A DNA stretch of 15,400 nucleotides. It comes from Methylococcaceae bacterium. Its GTDB lineage: Bacteria; Pseudomonadota; Gammaproteobacteria; Methylococcales; Methylomonadaceae. The notes below the pieces were generated by a model. That model ran no database searches. It saw only the letters and a list, made by a program, of their open reading frames with translations, and was not told the origin of the DNA. Below, piece after piece: positions 5,783 to 13,566 of this stretch. The stretch is from NCBI GenBank assembly GCA_005779525.1, contig SXIZ01000276.1, positions 1 to 15,400 of the forward strand. Reading direction: 5' to 3'. The position numbers and the translations under genes are program-made. The first letter of the stretch is position 1. Each line of letters starts with the position of its first letter.

Positions 5783-7390
5783 CTATATAAATTGAGTAAA
5801 CAACCAGTATAACGTTCCCGACAGCAGCATCGCCATCGGCAACGTGAGTACCCAAGCCGTTAACAAATTACGAATAGTTGTCCATTGTAAACCTGACTTG
5901 TTGGCAGCCATAGTCCCAGCGACCCCGGAAGACAAAACATGGATAGTAGAAACAGGTAAGCCAAATATATCAGCTGCTCCAATCATCGTCATTGCTACCA
6001 ATTCAGCTGAAGCGCCTTGGGCATAGGTTAGATGAGTCTTTCCAATTTTCTCACCGACGGTGATGACAATACGCTTCCAACCCACCATCGTGCCCAACCC
6101 AAGCGAGATTGCGATAGCCACTTTTACCCATAAAGGAATAAATTTTGTCGCACTGTCAATTTGTTTCTTAAACGTTTTAAGATTAGTTTTGGTTTCTTCA
6201 TCGAATTTGAAGGAGCTGTCTTTTTCTAATAAACGAATGGCTTCTGACGCCAAATACATATCATTTCTAACATTAGAGACTGCTTCAATAGGCACATATG
6301 CCAAACTGCCATATTGTTTTACTTGCGCGCCGATATCACCCGTGAGCGCTGCTAACCCTGGGATCAACTCAGGCGCTGGAGCTTTAGTACGCACATATTC
6401 AGATAACACTTTGCGAGCATCAATTGGTAAGGCTTCTGGTGTGTTTTTGCTCAAGGATTCTTGAGTAACGTGCGCAACAGCAGCGAATTGCGTCATCATG
6501 TCCACGGGCATAGCACGGTTCAAGGCATAGGCCATCGGGACAGTGCCTACCAAAATCAGCATAATTAAGCCCATCCCTTTTTGGCCGTCATTCGAGCCAT
6601 GCGCAAACGACACGCCAGTGCACGTTAGAATTAACAAACTACGAATCCAAAGTGGCGGTGGTGTATGCGCTTTGGGCTCTTCAAATAACTCTCTATTTTT
6701 GACTAGCGTTTTTAAGGTCAAAAGCAGTAATGCTGCGACACAAAAGCCAATCATAGGAGACAGTAATAAGGAATATCCAACTTTAGTCGCTTGCGCCCAA
6801 TCCACCCCACTCGTACCATCACGCCCATGCATTAAAGCATTGGCAACGCCGACACCAATGATTGAGCCGATAAGCGTATGCGACGAGGAGGCAGGTAAAC
6901 CTAACAACCAGGTACCCAAATTCCAGAGAATTGCAGCAATCAGTAACGCAAACACCATTGCAAAGCCTGCCCCAGAACCGACTTGCAAAATAAGTTCTAC
7001 GGGAAGCAAAGAAATGATGCCAAATGCCACTGCACCGCTGGAAAATAACACGCCCAAAAAGTTGAAAAACCCCGACCAGACGACTGCTATATTTGGAGTT
7101 AAAGAGTGGGTATAAATCACTGTCGCCACCGCATTAGCCGTATCATGAAAACCATTTACAAATTCAAATCCTAGCGCGATGATTAACGCTACGCCCAACA
7201 AAATAAACGGCAGCCAAGTCGTGGTTATCACACCCGTTTCACCCACGTCACTGACTAAACTTAAACCACTGTAGAGGAGACCACCTAGCAGCAATCCGAT
7301 AAAAACCAACGCAGTGACAACACTAGGTTTGTGATCCATTGCTGGACGCGAAGATGACGCTTCCGTCACCGAAGACATTGTTGAAGCCAT
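5783..7390 (-). CDS. pit: Pit family inorganic phosphate transporter
   Basis: This 535-residue inner-membrane transporter is of the PiT family. By family knowledge, members import metal-phosphate complexes using the proton gradient with low affinity and high capacity. The two inverted half-signatures are visible: FEFVNGFHDTANAVATVIYT near residues 75-95, and near residues 455-485 GASAELVAMTMIGAADIFGLPVS followed by TIHVLSSGVAGTMAA. The halves are separated by a hydrophilic central loop (roughly residues 290-420). Length is a little above E. coli PitA (499) because of a Ser/Thr-rich N-terminal leader. The ATG is preceded by GAGG at about 10 nt. A Pho box upstream (7446-7463) suggests induction by PhoB. 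It is a single-gene unit. Confidence 0.95.
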   Translation of the reverse strand: MASTMSSVTEASSSRPAMDHKPSVVTALVFIGLLLGGLLYSGLSLVSDVGETGVITTTWLPFILLGVALIIALGFEFVNGFHDTANAVATVIYTHSLTPNIAVVWSGFFNFLGVLFSSGAVAFGIISLLPVELILQVGSGAGFAMVFALLIAAILWNLGTWLLGLPASSSHTLIGSIIGVGVANALMHGRDGTSGVDWAQATKVGYSLLLSPMIGFCVAALLLLTLKTLVKNRELFEEPKAHTPPPLWIRSLLILTCTGVSFAHGSNDGQKGMGLIMLILVGTVPMAYALNRAMPVDMMTQFAAVAHVTQESLSKNTPEALPIDARKVLSEYVRTKAPAPELIPGLAALTGDIGAQVKQYGSLAYVPIEAVSNVRNDMYLASEAIRLLEKDSSFKFDEETKTNLKTFKKQIDSATKFIPLWVKVAIAISLGLGTMVGWKRIVITVGEKIGKTHLTYAQGASAELVAMTMIGAADIFGLPVSTIHVLSSGVAGTMAANKSGLQWTTIRNLLTAWVLTLPMAMLLSGTLYWLFTQFI

Positions 7391-7424
7391 AGCCGATTAC
7401 CTCGTAATTTCAAGTTAAGTTCAG

Positions 7425-7463
7425 CTATTATTTTCAATGATGCAAATGACAGGTGTATGACAG
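7425..7463 (-). promoter_or_regulatory. Pho box and promoter upstream of pit
   Basis: Reading on the minus strand, CTGTCAT (7463-7457), ACAC, CTGTCAT (7452-7446) are two perfect 7 bp direct repeats with 11 bp periodicity. This matches the PhoB-binding consensus established in E. coli. Sixteen bases after the second CTGTCA lies TAATAG (7430-7425), a plausible -10, so the second repeat occupies the -35 position as in PhoB-activated promoters. The box ends 56 bp before the pit ATG. Confidence 0.85.
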
Positions 7464-7606
7464 AACTAGCGAAAAGGTAATTCGACTAATTATACCCGTG
7501 CAATTTGTTCAATATCCCAGGAATTAGCCAGAAGGGCACAAAATGCAAACCAGGAATTCGAGGCTACGATTTCCGCGCTTGAACAGGGCTTTGCCTAGGC
7601 TAAAGA

Positions 7607-7628
7607 CTTCAGCCCTTAACAACTGAAG
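7607..7628 (-). terminator. Weak hairpin after slyX
   Basis: CTTCAG (7607-7612) and CTGAAG (7623-7628) form a 6 bp stem with a 10 nt loop, 10 nt beyond the slyX stop. On the minus strand it is followed by TCTTT, a poor U-tract. It may end the metal-slyX operon. The rest of 7464-7606 shows nothing recognisable. Confidence 0.3.
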
Positions 7629-7637
7629 CAAAAAATA

Positions 7638-7847
7638 TTAGTAGTGTGGCGGAATCTCTGGCTCTGCGGCGACCGTAAAGCCCATATTTTGGAGACTTTT
7701 AATGCGCTCGTGCAGTAACTGGCAAGTCGCTTCCAGACGTTCAATTTGCACTTGCTGCTTGGCAACGACGGTATTGAGTTCTTGTAATAGATCTTCTTGA
7801 TAGGCAGATTTAATTTCGAGTTCAATGACTCGGTCAGCGTCAATCAT
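7638..7847 (-). CDS. slyX: SlyX family protein
   Basis: This is a 69-residue, almost entirely helical coiled-coil protein of the SlyX family, whose function is unknown. It shows the heptad-rich pattern RVIELEIKSAYQEDLLQELN followed by TVVAKQQVQIERLEATCQLL, and ends in the family's characteristic PPHY. Length matches E. coli SlyX (72). Its ATG overlaps the stop of the upstream EcsC-family gene as ATGA, so it is almost certainly translated from the same message. It is the last gene of the metal operon. Another frame over the same stretch (7616-7843) is a shadow. Confidence 0.9.
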   Translation of the reverse strand: MIDADRVIELEIKSAYQEDLLQELNTVVAKQQVQIERLEATCQLLHERIKSLQNMGFTVAAEPEIPPHY

Positions 7848-8749
7848 TGTTGTTTTTTCAATTGTTTAGGGGTTGGGGTAGCGCTGTCCATGCTCAAAGG
7901 TCCCGAAGCGGGTAAGTTATCTTGACTCCAATACAAGGCGTTCCAGACTTTACTTTTAGTGTTGGCATTGGCTTTAACAATGGCGGCATAACGTTCGGCA
8001 ATCAGTGCTTTACCGTACACACGTTCTAATCGACGCACGGTAAAATGCGCTTGCGCCATTTGTTGAAAGTGATTCATAAACAGCAAATTGACGGTTGCAC
8101 CTCCCACTGCGCCCAGCGCTGGCATGGATTGTACGACCACTTTTTCAGACACTGGCAAACTAAAACGGGTAGCCACTAGATTGATTAAGCGTACCAAGAC
8201 CGGAGCGCCTTCTTGCGAAAAGCCATGCACTAACACATGATTACTGGTATCACTGACGGCTTTCGCTAAAAATGAACGTGCGGCGTAATAGCTGGTATCG
8301 GCACTTTCGCCTTCTGCCGAGCCACCGCTGAGCGCAAACACAGTCAGGCATTCTAACTTGGTTTCAATTGTAGTCACATCCTCACCTTCGGCACGTGCAA
8401 TTTCCGCAATCGAGCGCAACATGATGGTCGCCGAAATGGGCAATTCGACGGCGAGCGCCATAATGCCAAAAGTGCCGCCCAAGGCGCCACTGACGCCCAC
8501 CAAAAATTTATGGGTACGATTGGCAGGTTTGCGCTTTTTCCGCGGCAGGGTCCATAACGCCCCATCCAAGGCTTTAGTTAATGCGCTTTTGGTGATGCGT
8601 GCCACAATAGTCGACCAATGACCTGGCAAGGCGGCCATGGCTTTTTCGATGGGCATACCCACCAGATGACTTAAATGGGTAGCCAGATTACTGCTTTCCA
8701 AGCGTTGCGCAGCACGGGTCAGTGCAAGCAAATCGGCACGTTGCATCAT
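7844..8749 (-). CDS. EcsC family protein
   Basis: This 301-residue protein resembles the EcsC family (named after a Bacillus subtilis gene beside the EcsAB ABC transporter; biochemical role unknown). The family hallmark is the Gly-rich hydrophobic segment KFLVGVSGALGGTFGIMALA followed by VELPISATIMLRSIAEIARAEGED near residues 83-125. A second hydrophobic Gly-rich stretch near residues 210-230 (MPALGAVGGATVNLLFMNHF) leads into a helix with RRLERVYG. The C-terminal 20 residues are low in hydrophobicity and probably flexible. Tandem ATGs (8749, 8746) follow a weak AGG. It begins 8 bp after the TauE/SafE-like gene and overlaps slyX by 4 bp, so it belongs to the copper ATPase operon; what it does there is not evident. 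Confidence 0.85.
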   Translation of the reverse strand: MMQRADLLALTRAAQRLESSNLATHLSHLVGMPIEKAMAALPGHWSTIVARITKSALTKALDGALWTLPRKKRKPANRTHKFLVGVSGALGGTFGIMALAVELPISATIMLRSIAEIARAEGEDVTTIETKLECLTVFALSGGSAEGESADTSYYAARSFLAKAVSDTSNHVLVHGFSQEGAPVLVRLINLVATRFSLPVSEKVVVQSMPALGAVGGATVNLLFMNHFQQMAQAHFTVRRLERVYGKALIAERYAAIVKANANTKSKVWNALYWSQDNLPASGPLSMDSATPTPKQLKKQQ

Positions 8750-8757
8750 GGGGGAGC

Positions 8758-9630
8758 CTACATATTTTGAATATTAGCAACCAGGCCGCTGAGATAAACC
8801 ACGGTTTCGTTTAATAACACAATCCAGGTATCAATTTGTTCTTTAAGCATATGCCAAAAGTTATGATGTTTGAAATCATCTTCAGTGTAAAAACTTAAGC
8901 CCCGATAAAAGGTATTGCTGCCCATAAAAATCATGATCAACGCCGCCGCTTTCAGCATCAAGCCGCGAAAATGCGCACTCATTTTACCAAACGCCATACT
9001 GACAAACAGCATCATCGGTAAGGTTCCGGCCCCAAAAGCAGCCATCAGCAAACCACCTTCATAGATACTGGGCGCCGTTGTGGCCTTGACGGCCATAGCA
9101 AAGGTTAACGGGCAAGGCATTAAGCCATTTAAAAATCCGGCGATAATCGCACCTACCACTGGACCTTTGGTGCGCGATGTCACATAGGCTTTGCGTAGCA
9201 TATCCATGGGCAATAAACGCACCGATCCTTGCCAAGGTATCCAGCCTAAAATACCCAGGGCTAAGATAATCACCACGCACCCAATAAACATTTGCAACAA
9301 ACTTTGAATTTTGCCAAACAAGCCACTTGAGACCAAGACCACGCCTAAAGCAGCCGCCGCCAACCCGACACAGGTGTAGACTAAAATACGGGTAAACTGA
9401 TAAGCAAAATACGGTAAATAGCGCCGATTAACACTGGAATTCATGAAATAACCAGACACCAAAGCACCACACATCCCTAAGCAATGTCCACTGCCCAGAA
9501 AGCCCGCAATAAAAGCTAAAGTGTAGTCATAGCCTCCTGCTGCACCGACGATCTCCGCCATGCCATGCATACTGCCATGATCCATACCTCCATGCCCCAT
9601 CATTGCGTGGTCCATTGTTGACTGTTCCAT
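8758..9630 (-). CDS. TauE/SafE (DsbD_2-like) membrane protein with Met/His-rich N-terminus
   Basis: This 290-residue membrane protein has about six helices and resembles the family annotated as sulfite exporter TauE/SafE or cytochrome c biogenesis DsbD_2-like. Such proteins often sit beside CcoI/CopA-type copper ATPases. The first helix carries GSGHCLGMCG (H49, C50, M53, C54). The pseudo-repeat has GFLNGLMPCPLTFAMA (C173), where many relatives have PCG. The first 24 residues, MDHAMMGHGGMDHGSMHGM and neighbours, hold seven Met and four His, a likely copper-binding segment. The ATG at 9630 follows GGAG at 6 nt and is 1 bp after the ATPase stop (TAAGATG), so the pair is co-translated. A role in copper relay or thiol redox at the membrane is inferred from the motifs and context; sulfite export is unlikely. 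Confidence 0.85.
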   Translation of the reverse strand: MEQSTMDHAMMGHGGMDHGSMHGMAEIVGAAGGYDYTLAFIAGFLGSGHCLGMCGALVSGYFMNSSVNRRYLPYFAYQFTRILVYTCVGLAAAALGVVLVSSGLFGKIQSLLQMFIGCVVIILALGILGWIPWQGSVRLLPMDMLRKAYVTSRTKGPVVGAIIAGFLNGLMPCPLTFAMAVKATTAPSIYEGGLLMAAFGAGTLPMMLFVSMAFGKMSAHFRGLMLKAAALIMIFMGSNTFYRGLSFYTEDDFKHHNFWHMLKEQIDTWIVLLNETVVYLSGLVANIQNM

Positions 9631-9631
9631 C

Positions 9632-12097
9632 TTATTCTCCCTTGGTGTTATTCAAGCGCAGAGAATTGACAATCACCGACACCGAACTTAAAGCCATGGC
9701 CGCCGATGCAATCATAGGATTGAGTTTACCTAGCGCCGCCACCGGAATTGCGATGGTATTGTAGCCAAATGCCCAGAATAGATTTTGCTTAATCACCCGT
9801 ATAGTATCGGTGCTTAATTGAATCGTTTCGGTGACTTTAGTGATATCGCCTTGCACCAAGGTTAAATCTGCAGACTCGATGGCAATGTCGGTACCACTGC
9901 CGATTGCAAAGCCGACATCTGCCGCCGCCAGCGCAGGGGCATCATTAATACCGTCACCTATCATCCCGACTATCATGCCTTCGTCTTGATATTGCTTGAT
10001 CACCGCCAATTTTTGTTCGGGTTTAGCATTCGCAATCACAGTTTTTATACCGACCTGCTCAGCGATAAAGTTAGCGGTGATTTCATTATCGCCTGTAACC
10101 ATGAGGGTTTGTATCCCTAAACGGTAAAGATGTTGAATGGCTTGGGCCGCATCTGCACGCGGTTTGTCGGCTATGGCAAAAATAGCGGCCATTTTTTCAT
10201 TCACCGCCATATAAACTGAGGTTTTACCTTCTGCCGCAAAACTGGCAGCAACCGTTTCCGCGTCCCCGATCGCCACATTATTTTGCTGCATCCAGGCCAA
10301 ATTTCCGATAAGAATTTGTTTTTTATCGACTTCTGCGGTAATGCCAAGACCTGTCGTACTCATAAAGTAATGACACTCATGTAACTCAATCTGTAGGTCC
10401 TTAACATGCTCAACAATGGCTTTACCCAAAAAGTGTTCTGAGTGCTGCTCGGCGGAAGCTGCCAAACAGAGAATGGTATAGTCTGCCAGTCGCGAAAATT
10501 TCACCATATCGCTGACTTTGGATTTACCTTCAGTAATGGTTCCCGTTTTATCGAAAACTATCACATTGAGCTTGGCCGCAATTTCTAAACTCTCGCCATT
10601 GCGGATATATACGCCGCGGCTAGCCGCTTGTCCGGTGCCCACCATGATGGCTGCCGGGGTCGCCAGACCCAATGCACACGGACAGGCAATAAGTAGCACC
10701 GTAATCGCATTCCCAAAGGCAAAGGCAAACGGTGCACCTGCCAACATCCAGCCGCCCATCGTTAAAGCCGCAATCCCCATGACCGAGGGTACAAATACCG
10801 CCGAGATTTTATCCACTTGTTTTTGAATCGGTAGTTTGGTGGCTTGCGCTTGATCGACCATATGCACAATCCCCGCGAGGACCGTATCCATCCCTACTGC
10901 GGTAGCTCGAACTTTTAATACGCCATTGCCATTAACACAGCCACCTATCACTCGATGATTAATTTCTTTAATCACCGGGAGACTTTCTCCAGTGACCATA
11001 GATTCATCCACCGTTGAGACCCCGGAAATCACGACGCCATCGGTCGGAATTTTCTCCCCAGGACGCACGACTAAAATATCATCTACCTCAACCGCATCAA
11101 CCTCAACAATAATCTCAACCCCATCACGTAACACATTAGCCGTCTGCGGTTGTAAATCCACCAATTTTCTAATCGCCTCCCCCGCTTGACCCTTCGCCCG
11201 TTCCTCTAGATAACGACCTAATAAAACAAGAGTGATAATCGCTGCAGCGGCCTCGAAATATAAATGTCCACGCCGCCGTATAAATGCAGGCAAGCTGTAA
11301 CCATAGGCCGCCCCGACGCCTAACGCAATCAACGAGTCCATATTCGCAGCACGTTGTTTTGCTAAACGCCACGCTTTTACAAAAAACTGCTTACCCGACC
11401 AAAAGACCACCGGGGTGGTTAAAACAAATTGCATCGCATGCAACCAGCGGGCGGCAGGCATAAACATACCTACGGCGACCACTGGCAAACTTAATGCCCC
11501 AGCCCACAAGAATCGACTCCGGGCCAAGTCAATTCGTTCACGCTCCTTTTCGATAAGTGCCCGTCGTTGTGACAAGGTATCCATAGAGGCTGGGTGATAC
11601 CCTAAGCTCTCGATTTTGCTACACACTTCAGTTTTATTTAAGTGTCCTTGCACCGAAATGGTCTCTGTACCAAAATTGACACTGACCTGCATCACTTTTG
11701 GGTCACGTTTAAAAACCATCTCGATTAATAAGGCACACGACGCACAGGTCATGCCACCTACGGCTAGATCCACGGATTCAAGCGGACCCGCTTGAAAATC
11801 GTCTTTGACTGGCGGTTTTAAATGACTTGAGGGCTTTTTGGCGATATTGCCTAACACGGCATCCAATAAGATGAGTAAATTTTTTTGAGGTAACTTGGCA
11901 GAGTCGAACTGAATAACCACCGAACCTATCTGAGGTCGAGAACGCACTTGTAAAATTTCGGGACGTTTTTTGAGTAAAATCTCCAAAATATACGTCCGTT
12001 CCTCATCTTTTTTAAGCACAGGAGCAATAATACGAATACGCGAGGTTATCGCATGCATCAACTTAAAATTTTTATACGGTTCAGTTTCAGTAGTCAT
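9632..12097 (-). CDS. P1B-1 type copper-translocating ATPase (CopA/CcoI-like)
   Basis: This 821-residue Cu+ pump uses ATP to move copper across the inner membrane. Order of domains: residues about 14-85 are a degenerate HMA-like domain (RIRIIAPVLKK to VVIQFDSAK) without CxxC. A true HMA domain follows with MTCASC (C118, C121), then the actuator TGES (369-372), CPC in the metal channel (C472, C474), DKTGT (D516 is phosphorylated) and GDGINDAP. The Cu+ signatures in the last two helices are intact: N772-x6-Y779-N780-x4-P785 and M801-x2-S804-S805. Oddly the nucleotide-domain motif SEHP reads SEHF (H555, F556). No clear ribosome binding site precedes the ATG. Whether it exports excess copper (CopA) or supplies cbb3 oxidase (CcoI) cannot be decided; no oxidase genes lie in the window. 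Confidence 0.95.
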   Translation of the reverse strand: MTTETEPYKNFKLMHAITSRIRIIAPVLKKDEERTYILEILLKKRPEILQVRSRPQIGSVVIQFDSAKLPQKNLLILLDAVLGNIAKKPSSHLKPPVKDDFQAGPLESVDLAVGGMTCASCALLIEMVFKRDPKVMQVSVNFGTETISVQGHLNKTEVCSKIESLGYHPASMDTLSQRRALIEKERERIDLARSRFLWAGALSLPVVAVGMFMPAARWLHAMQFVLTTPVVFWSGKQFFVKAWRLAKQRAANMDSLIALGVGAAYGYSLPAFIRRRGHLYFEAAAAIITLVLLGRYLEERAKGQAGEAIRKLVDLQPQTANVLRDGVEIIVEVDAVEVDDILVVRPGEKIPTDGVVISGVSTVDESMVTGESLPVIKEINHRVIGGCVNGNGVLKVRATAVGMDTVLAGIVHMVDQAQATKLPIQKQVDKISAVFVPSVMGIAALTMGGWMLAGAPFAFAFGNAITVLLIACPCALGLATPAAIMVGTGQAASRGVYIRNGESLEIAAKLNVIVFDKTGTITEGKSKVSDMVKFSRLADYTILCLAASAEQHSEHFLGKAIVEHVKDLQIELHECHYFMSTTGLGITAEVDKKQILIGNLAWMQQNNVAIGDAETVAASFAAEGKTSVYMAVNEKMAAIFAIADKPRADAAQAIQHLYRLGIQTLMVTGDNEITANFIAEQVGIKTVIANAKPEQKLAVIKQYQDEGMIVGMIGDGINDAPALAAADVGFAIGSGTDIAIESADLTLVQGDITKVTETIQLSTDTIRVIKQNLFWAFGYNTIAIPVAALGKLNPMIASAAMALSSVSVIVNSLRLNNTKGE

Positions 12098-12295
12098 AAC
12101 AATGAGTTGCGCAAGAAAATAAGAATACTCTTAAATACCGAGTATGGCTGTACAAAAATGTCTATATACAGATCACAGATGTATTTAAGACTCTGAAATA
12201 GTGCGTTAGTTGCTTAAGCAATAAAGAAAACGTCGGTCGCGCTGCAGAAAATTTGCATCAGCAAGTCTACAGAGCAAGGATACCAAGCATTTGAA
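12098..12295. promoter_or_regulatory. Spacer before the copper ATPase with an inverted repeat
   Basis: This 198 bp gap is large for this otherwise tight cluster, so the ATPase probably has its own promoter. ATACTC (12125-12130) and GAGTAT (12140-12145) form a perfect 6 bp inverted repeat with a 9 bp spacer, 28 bp before the ATG. A TTGTAC (12155-12150, minus strand) could be a -35, 19 bp from the distal arm of the repeat. I see no CueR-type consensus and cannot define the promoter with confidence. Confidence 0.35.
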
Positions 12296-12916
12296 TTAAG
12301 ATTTTGGTCTTCTAGAACGCATTAACAAGAAAAACAAATAGAACACCGCAAGCCATTCATAGCGATACTTAAACGGACTGGGAATCCAAATTTGGGTAAT
12401 ACGCTTCCAATGAATTTTGATTAAATACAGTACCAAAATATCATTTAAAAAATTAATGATGGCTTGTTCAGGGTCACGTATAAATGCCTTAGGCCGCTTC
12501 ATCCCCAATTTGGTGACAATTTTAGCCGCCTGAACGGTCTCTTTAGCATCACTATATTTGGCCTGCACCCATTGATTGGCGCGCGATTTTTTTAACTTTG
12601 CCCCCAATCGCTCACGCAAGCTAAGGACAGCCGGAACAGCTAACGCTTTCGTTGTGAATAATTTTTGCTGTTCAGCATCACTGACTAACTGAAACAAATA
12701 CTTCGCCAATTGCAAGAAATCACATGCAGCTTCGTCAAAGCGAATCGATAATTTTTCTTGCTTTACAAAGAAAGCAACGGATTGCACGCCAGTTTTACCC
12801 AATAATCCAGTTTCCAAAAAACTGACAATTTCGGGTTCACACACTGCAGCGGGGATTTGGAAACGCACATATCCAAATCCCCGGTAACGCAAAATAAAAG
12901 CTTTCTGAATTGCCAT
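12296..12916 (-). CDS. Membrane-anchored protein with degenerate HMA-like domain (HMA_2 type)
   Basis: This is a 206-residue protein. Residues about 5-80 show the beta-alpha-beta pattern of an HMA-like domain (GYVRFQIPAAV, GKTGVQSVAFFVKQEKLSIRFDE, LAKYLFQLV) but lack the metal-binding CxxC; only isolated Cys are present (C26 and one in the DEAACDF segment). It resembles the N-terminal domain of the adjacent ATPase in layout. A basic linker (KLKKSRANQ and onwards) leads to two hydrophobic C-terminal segments (about 153-168 and 186-199) ending in RSRRPKS. Similar HMA2-domain proteins are found beside heavy-metal P-type ATPases, from memory of that neighbourhood. It could act as a docking or regulatory partner of the pump. 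The start at 12916 has no strong ribosome binding site. Confidence 0.7.
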   Translation of the reverse strand: MAIQKAFILRYRGFGYVRFQIPAAVCEPEIVSFLETGLLGKTGVQSVAFFVKQEKLSIRFDEAACDFLQLAKYLFQLVSDAEQQKLFTTKALAVPAVLSLRERLGAKLKKSRANQWVQAKYSDAKETVQAAKIVTKLGMKRPKAFIRDPEQAIINFLNDILVLYLIKIHWKRITQIWIPSPFKYRYEWLAVFYLFFLLMRSRRPKS

Positions 12917-13072
12917 AAGACGGGTTAAAACTGAATAAAACCGATAATTAAACGCGATAGCCTAGGGGGAATAACAACCATAATTTTGACTTTTTACGCT
13001 AGCAACCACTGGGTAAGTTATTGATAATTTCAATCAGTCGGTTTGCTATTCCCTTTAATGAGCCGATTGGGT

Positions 13073-13363
13073 TTATTCCTCTTTCGCTTCGGCGACGATA
13101 TCTTCAAGATTCTCTTTTTGTTGCAAAATAAAATCTTTACTAGCATCTACCGCTTTATTCGTGCTGGCAATAATTTCTTTGCGATATTTATAAACCAAAT
13201 ATCCTGCTGCAACACCAAGTCCAAATACGATTACGGGATTTTTCACTATTTTGCTCATAAATTTTCCACTGGTTTCTAAAACTGCTGAGGCAACAGTGCC
13301 TTTTACGATCTGCTTACCTATTGATACACTTTGTTTTGATTTCATCGCATGCTTATGTTGCAT
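13073..13363 (-). CDS. Small membrane protein, YtxH/DUF6110-like
   Basis: This 96-residue protein has one predicted membrane helix (about 43-58, NPVIVFGLGVAAGYLVYKY), a basic N-terminal half starting MQHKHAMKSK, and a charged helical tail ending LQQKENLEDIVAEAKEE. The layout resembles YtxH-like and DUF6110-like small proteins; I recall the latter next to HMA2 proteins and P-type ATPases, but the similarity is weak and unverified. Start: the frame is open to a GTG at 13378, but a very strong GGGGGGAG lies 6 nt before the ATG at 13363, so I start there. It follows the Cys-rich protein gene by 14 bp and belongs to the metal cluster. A structural or regulatory subunit of the ATPase is a guess from context. 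Confidence 0.75.
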   Translation of the reverse strand: MQHKHAMKSKQSVSIGKQIVKGTVASAVLETSGKFMSKIVKNPVIVFGLGVAAGYLVYKYRKEIIASTNKAVDASKDFILQQKENLEDIVAEAKEE

Positions 13364-13377
13364 AACATCTCCCCCCA

Positions 13378-13566
13378 CTAATCGTCTTTGTTAACAGGTT
13401 CAGAATCAGCCAAAATCTGATCGTCATTTAATAAAGTATAGATCCCTTTGCAGCCTTCACAACAAAATTGCTTAGCACCCTCTGTAGTATTCAGGTGAAA
13501 TCCAGTGACTTCTATATCCAAACCACAAAGATCACATAATTTATTTTCAGTCATTGTTATTAACAT
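13378..13566 (-). CDS. Stand-alone Cys-rich metal-binding module (CcoI N-terminal-like)
   Basis: This 62-residue soluble protein has two cysteine clusters: CDLCG (C11, C14) and, 20 residues on, FCCEGCKGIYTLL (C35, C36, C39). CxxCG followed by FCCxGCxxVYxLL is the pattern of the putative metal-binding domain at the N-terminus of many CcoI/FixI-type copper ATPases (Pfam PF12156, recalled rather than searched). Here it is encoded separately, while the ATPase in the same cluster lacks it. It may bind Cu+ or Zn2+ and deliver it to, or sense it for, the pump. The start is uncertain: ATG at 13566, or the in-frame ATG at 13554 (MTENKLC), neither with a well-spaced ribosome binding site. The acidic C-terminus (about 15 residues) is probably flexible. 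Confidence 0.8.
   Translation of the reverse strand: MLITMTENKLCDLCGLDIEVTGFHLNTTEGAKQFCCEGCKGIYTLLNDDQILADSEPVNKDD

Noticed and set aside
6543..7115. 190-codon plus-strand open frame opposite pit
   Set aside because: It lies wholly antisense to well-conserved PiT transporter sequence and has a low-complexity, shadow-like composition.
7616..7843. 75-codon minus-strand frame overlapping slyX
   Set aside because: The alternative frame gives the SlyX family signature, including terminal PPHY, and the ATGA overlap; this frame has neither.
8758..9630. Function as a sulfite exporter
   Set aside because: The family label alone suggests it, but the Met/His tag, HCxxMC motif and the copper ATPase neighbour point to metal handling.
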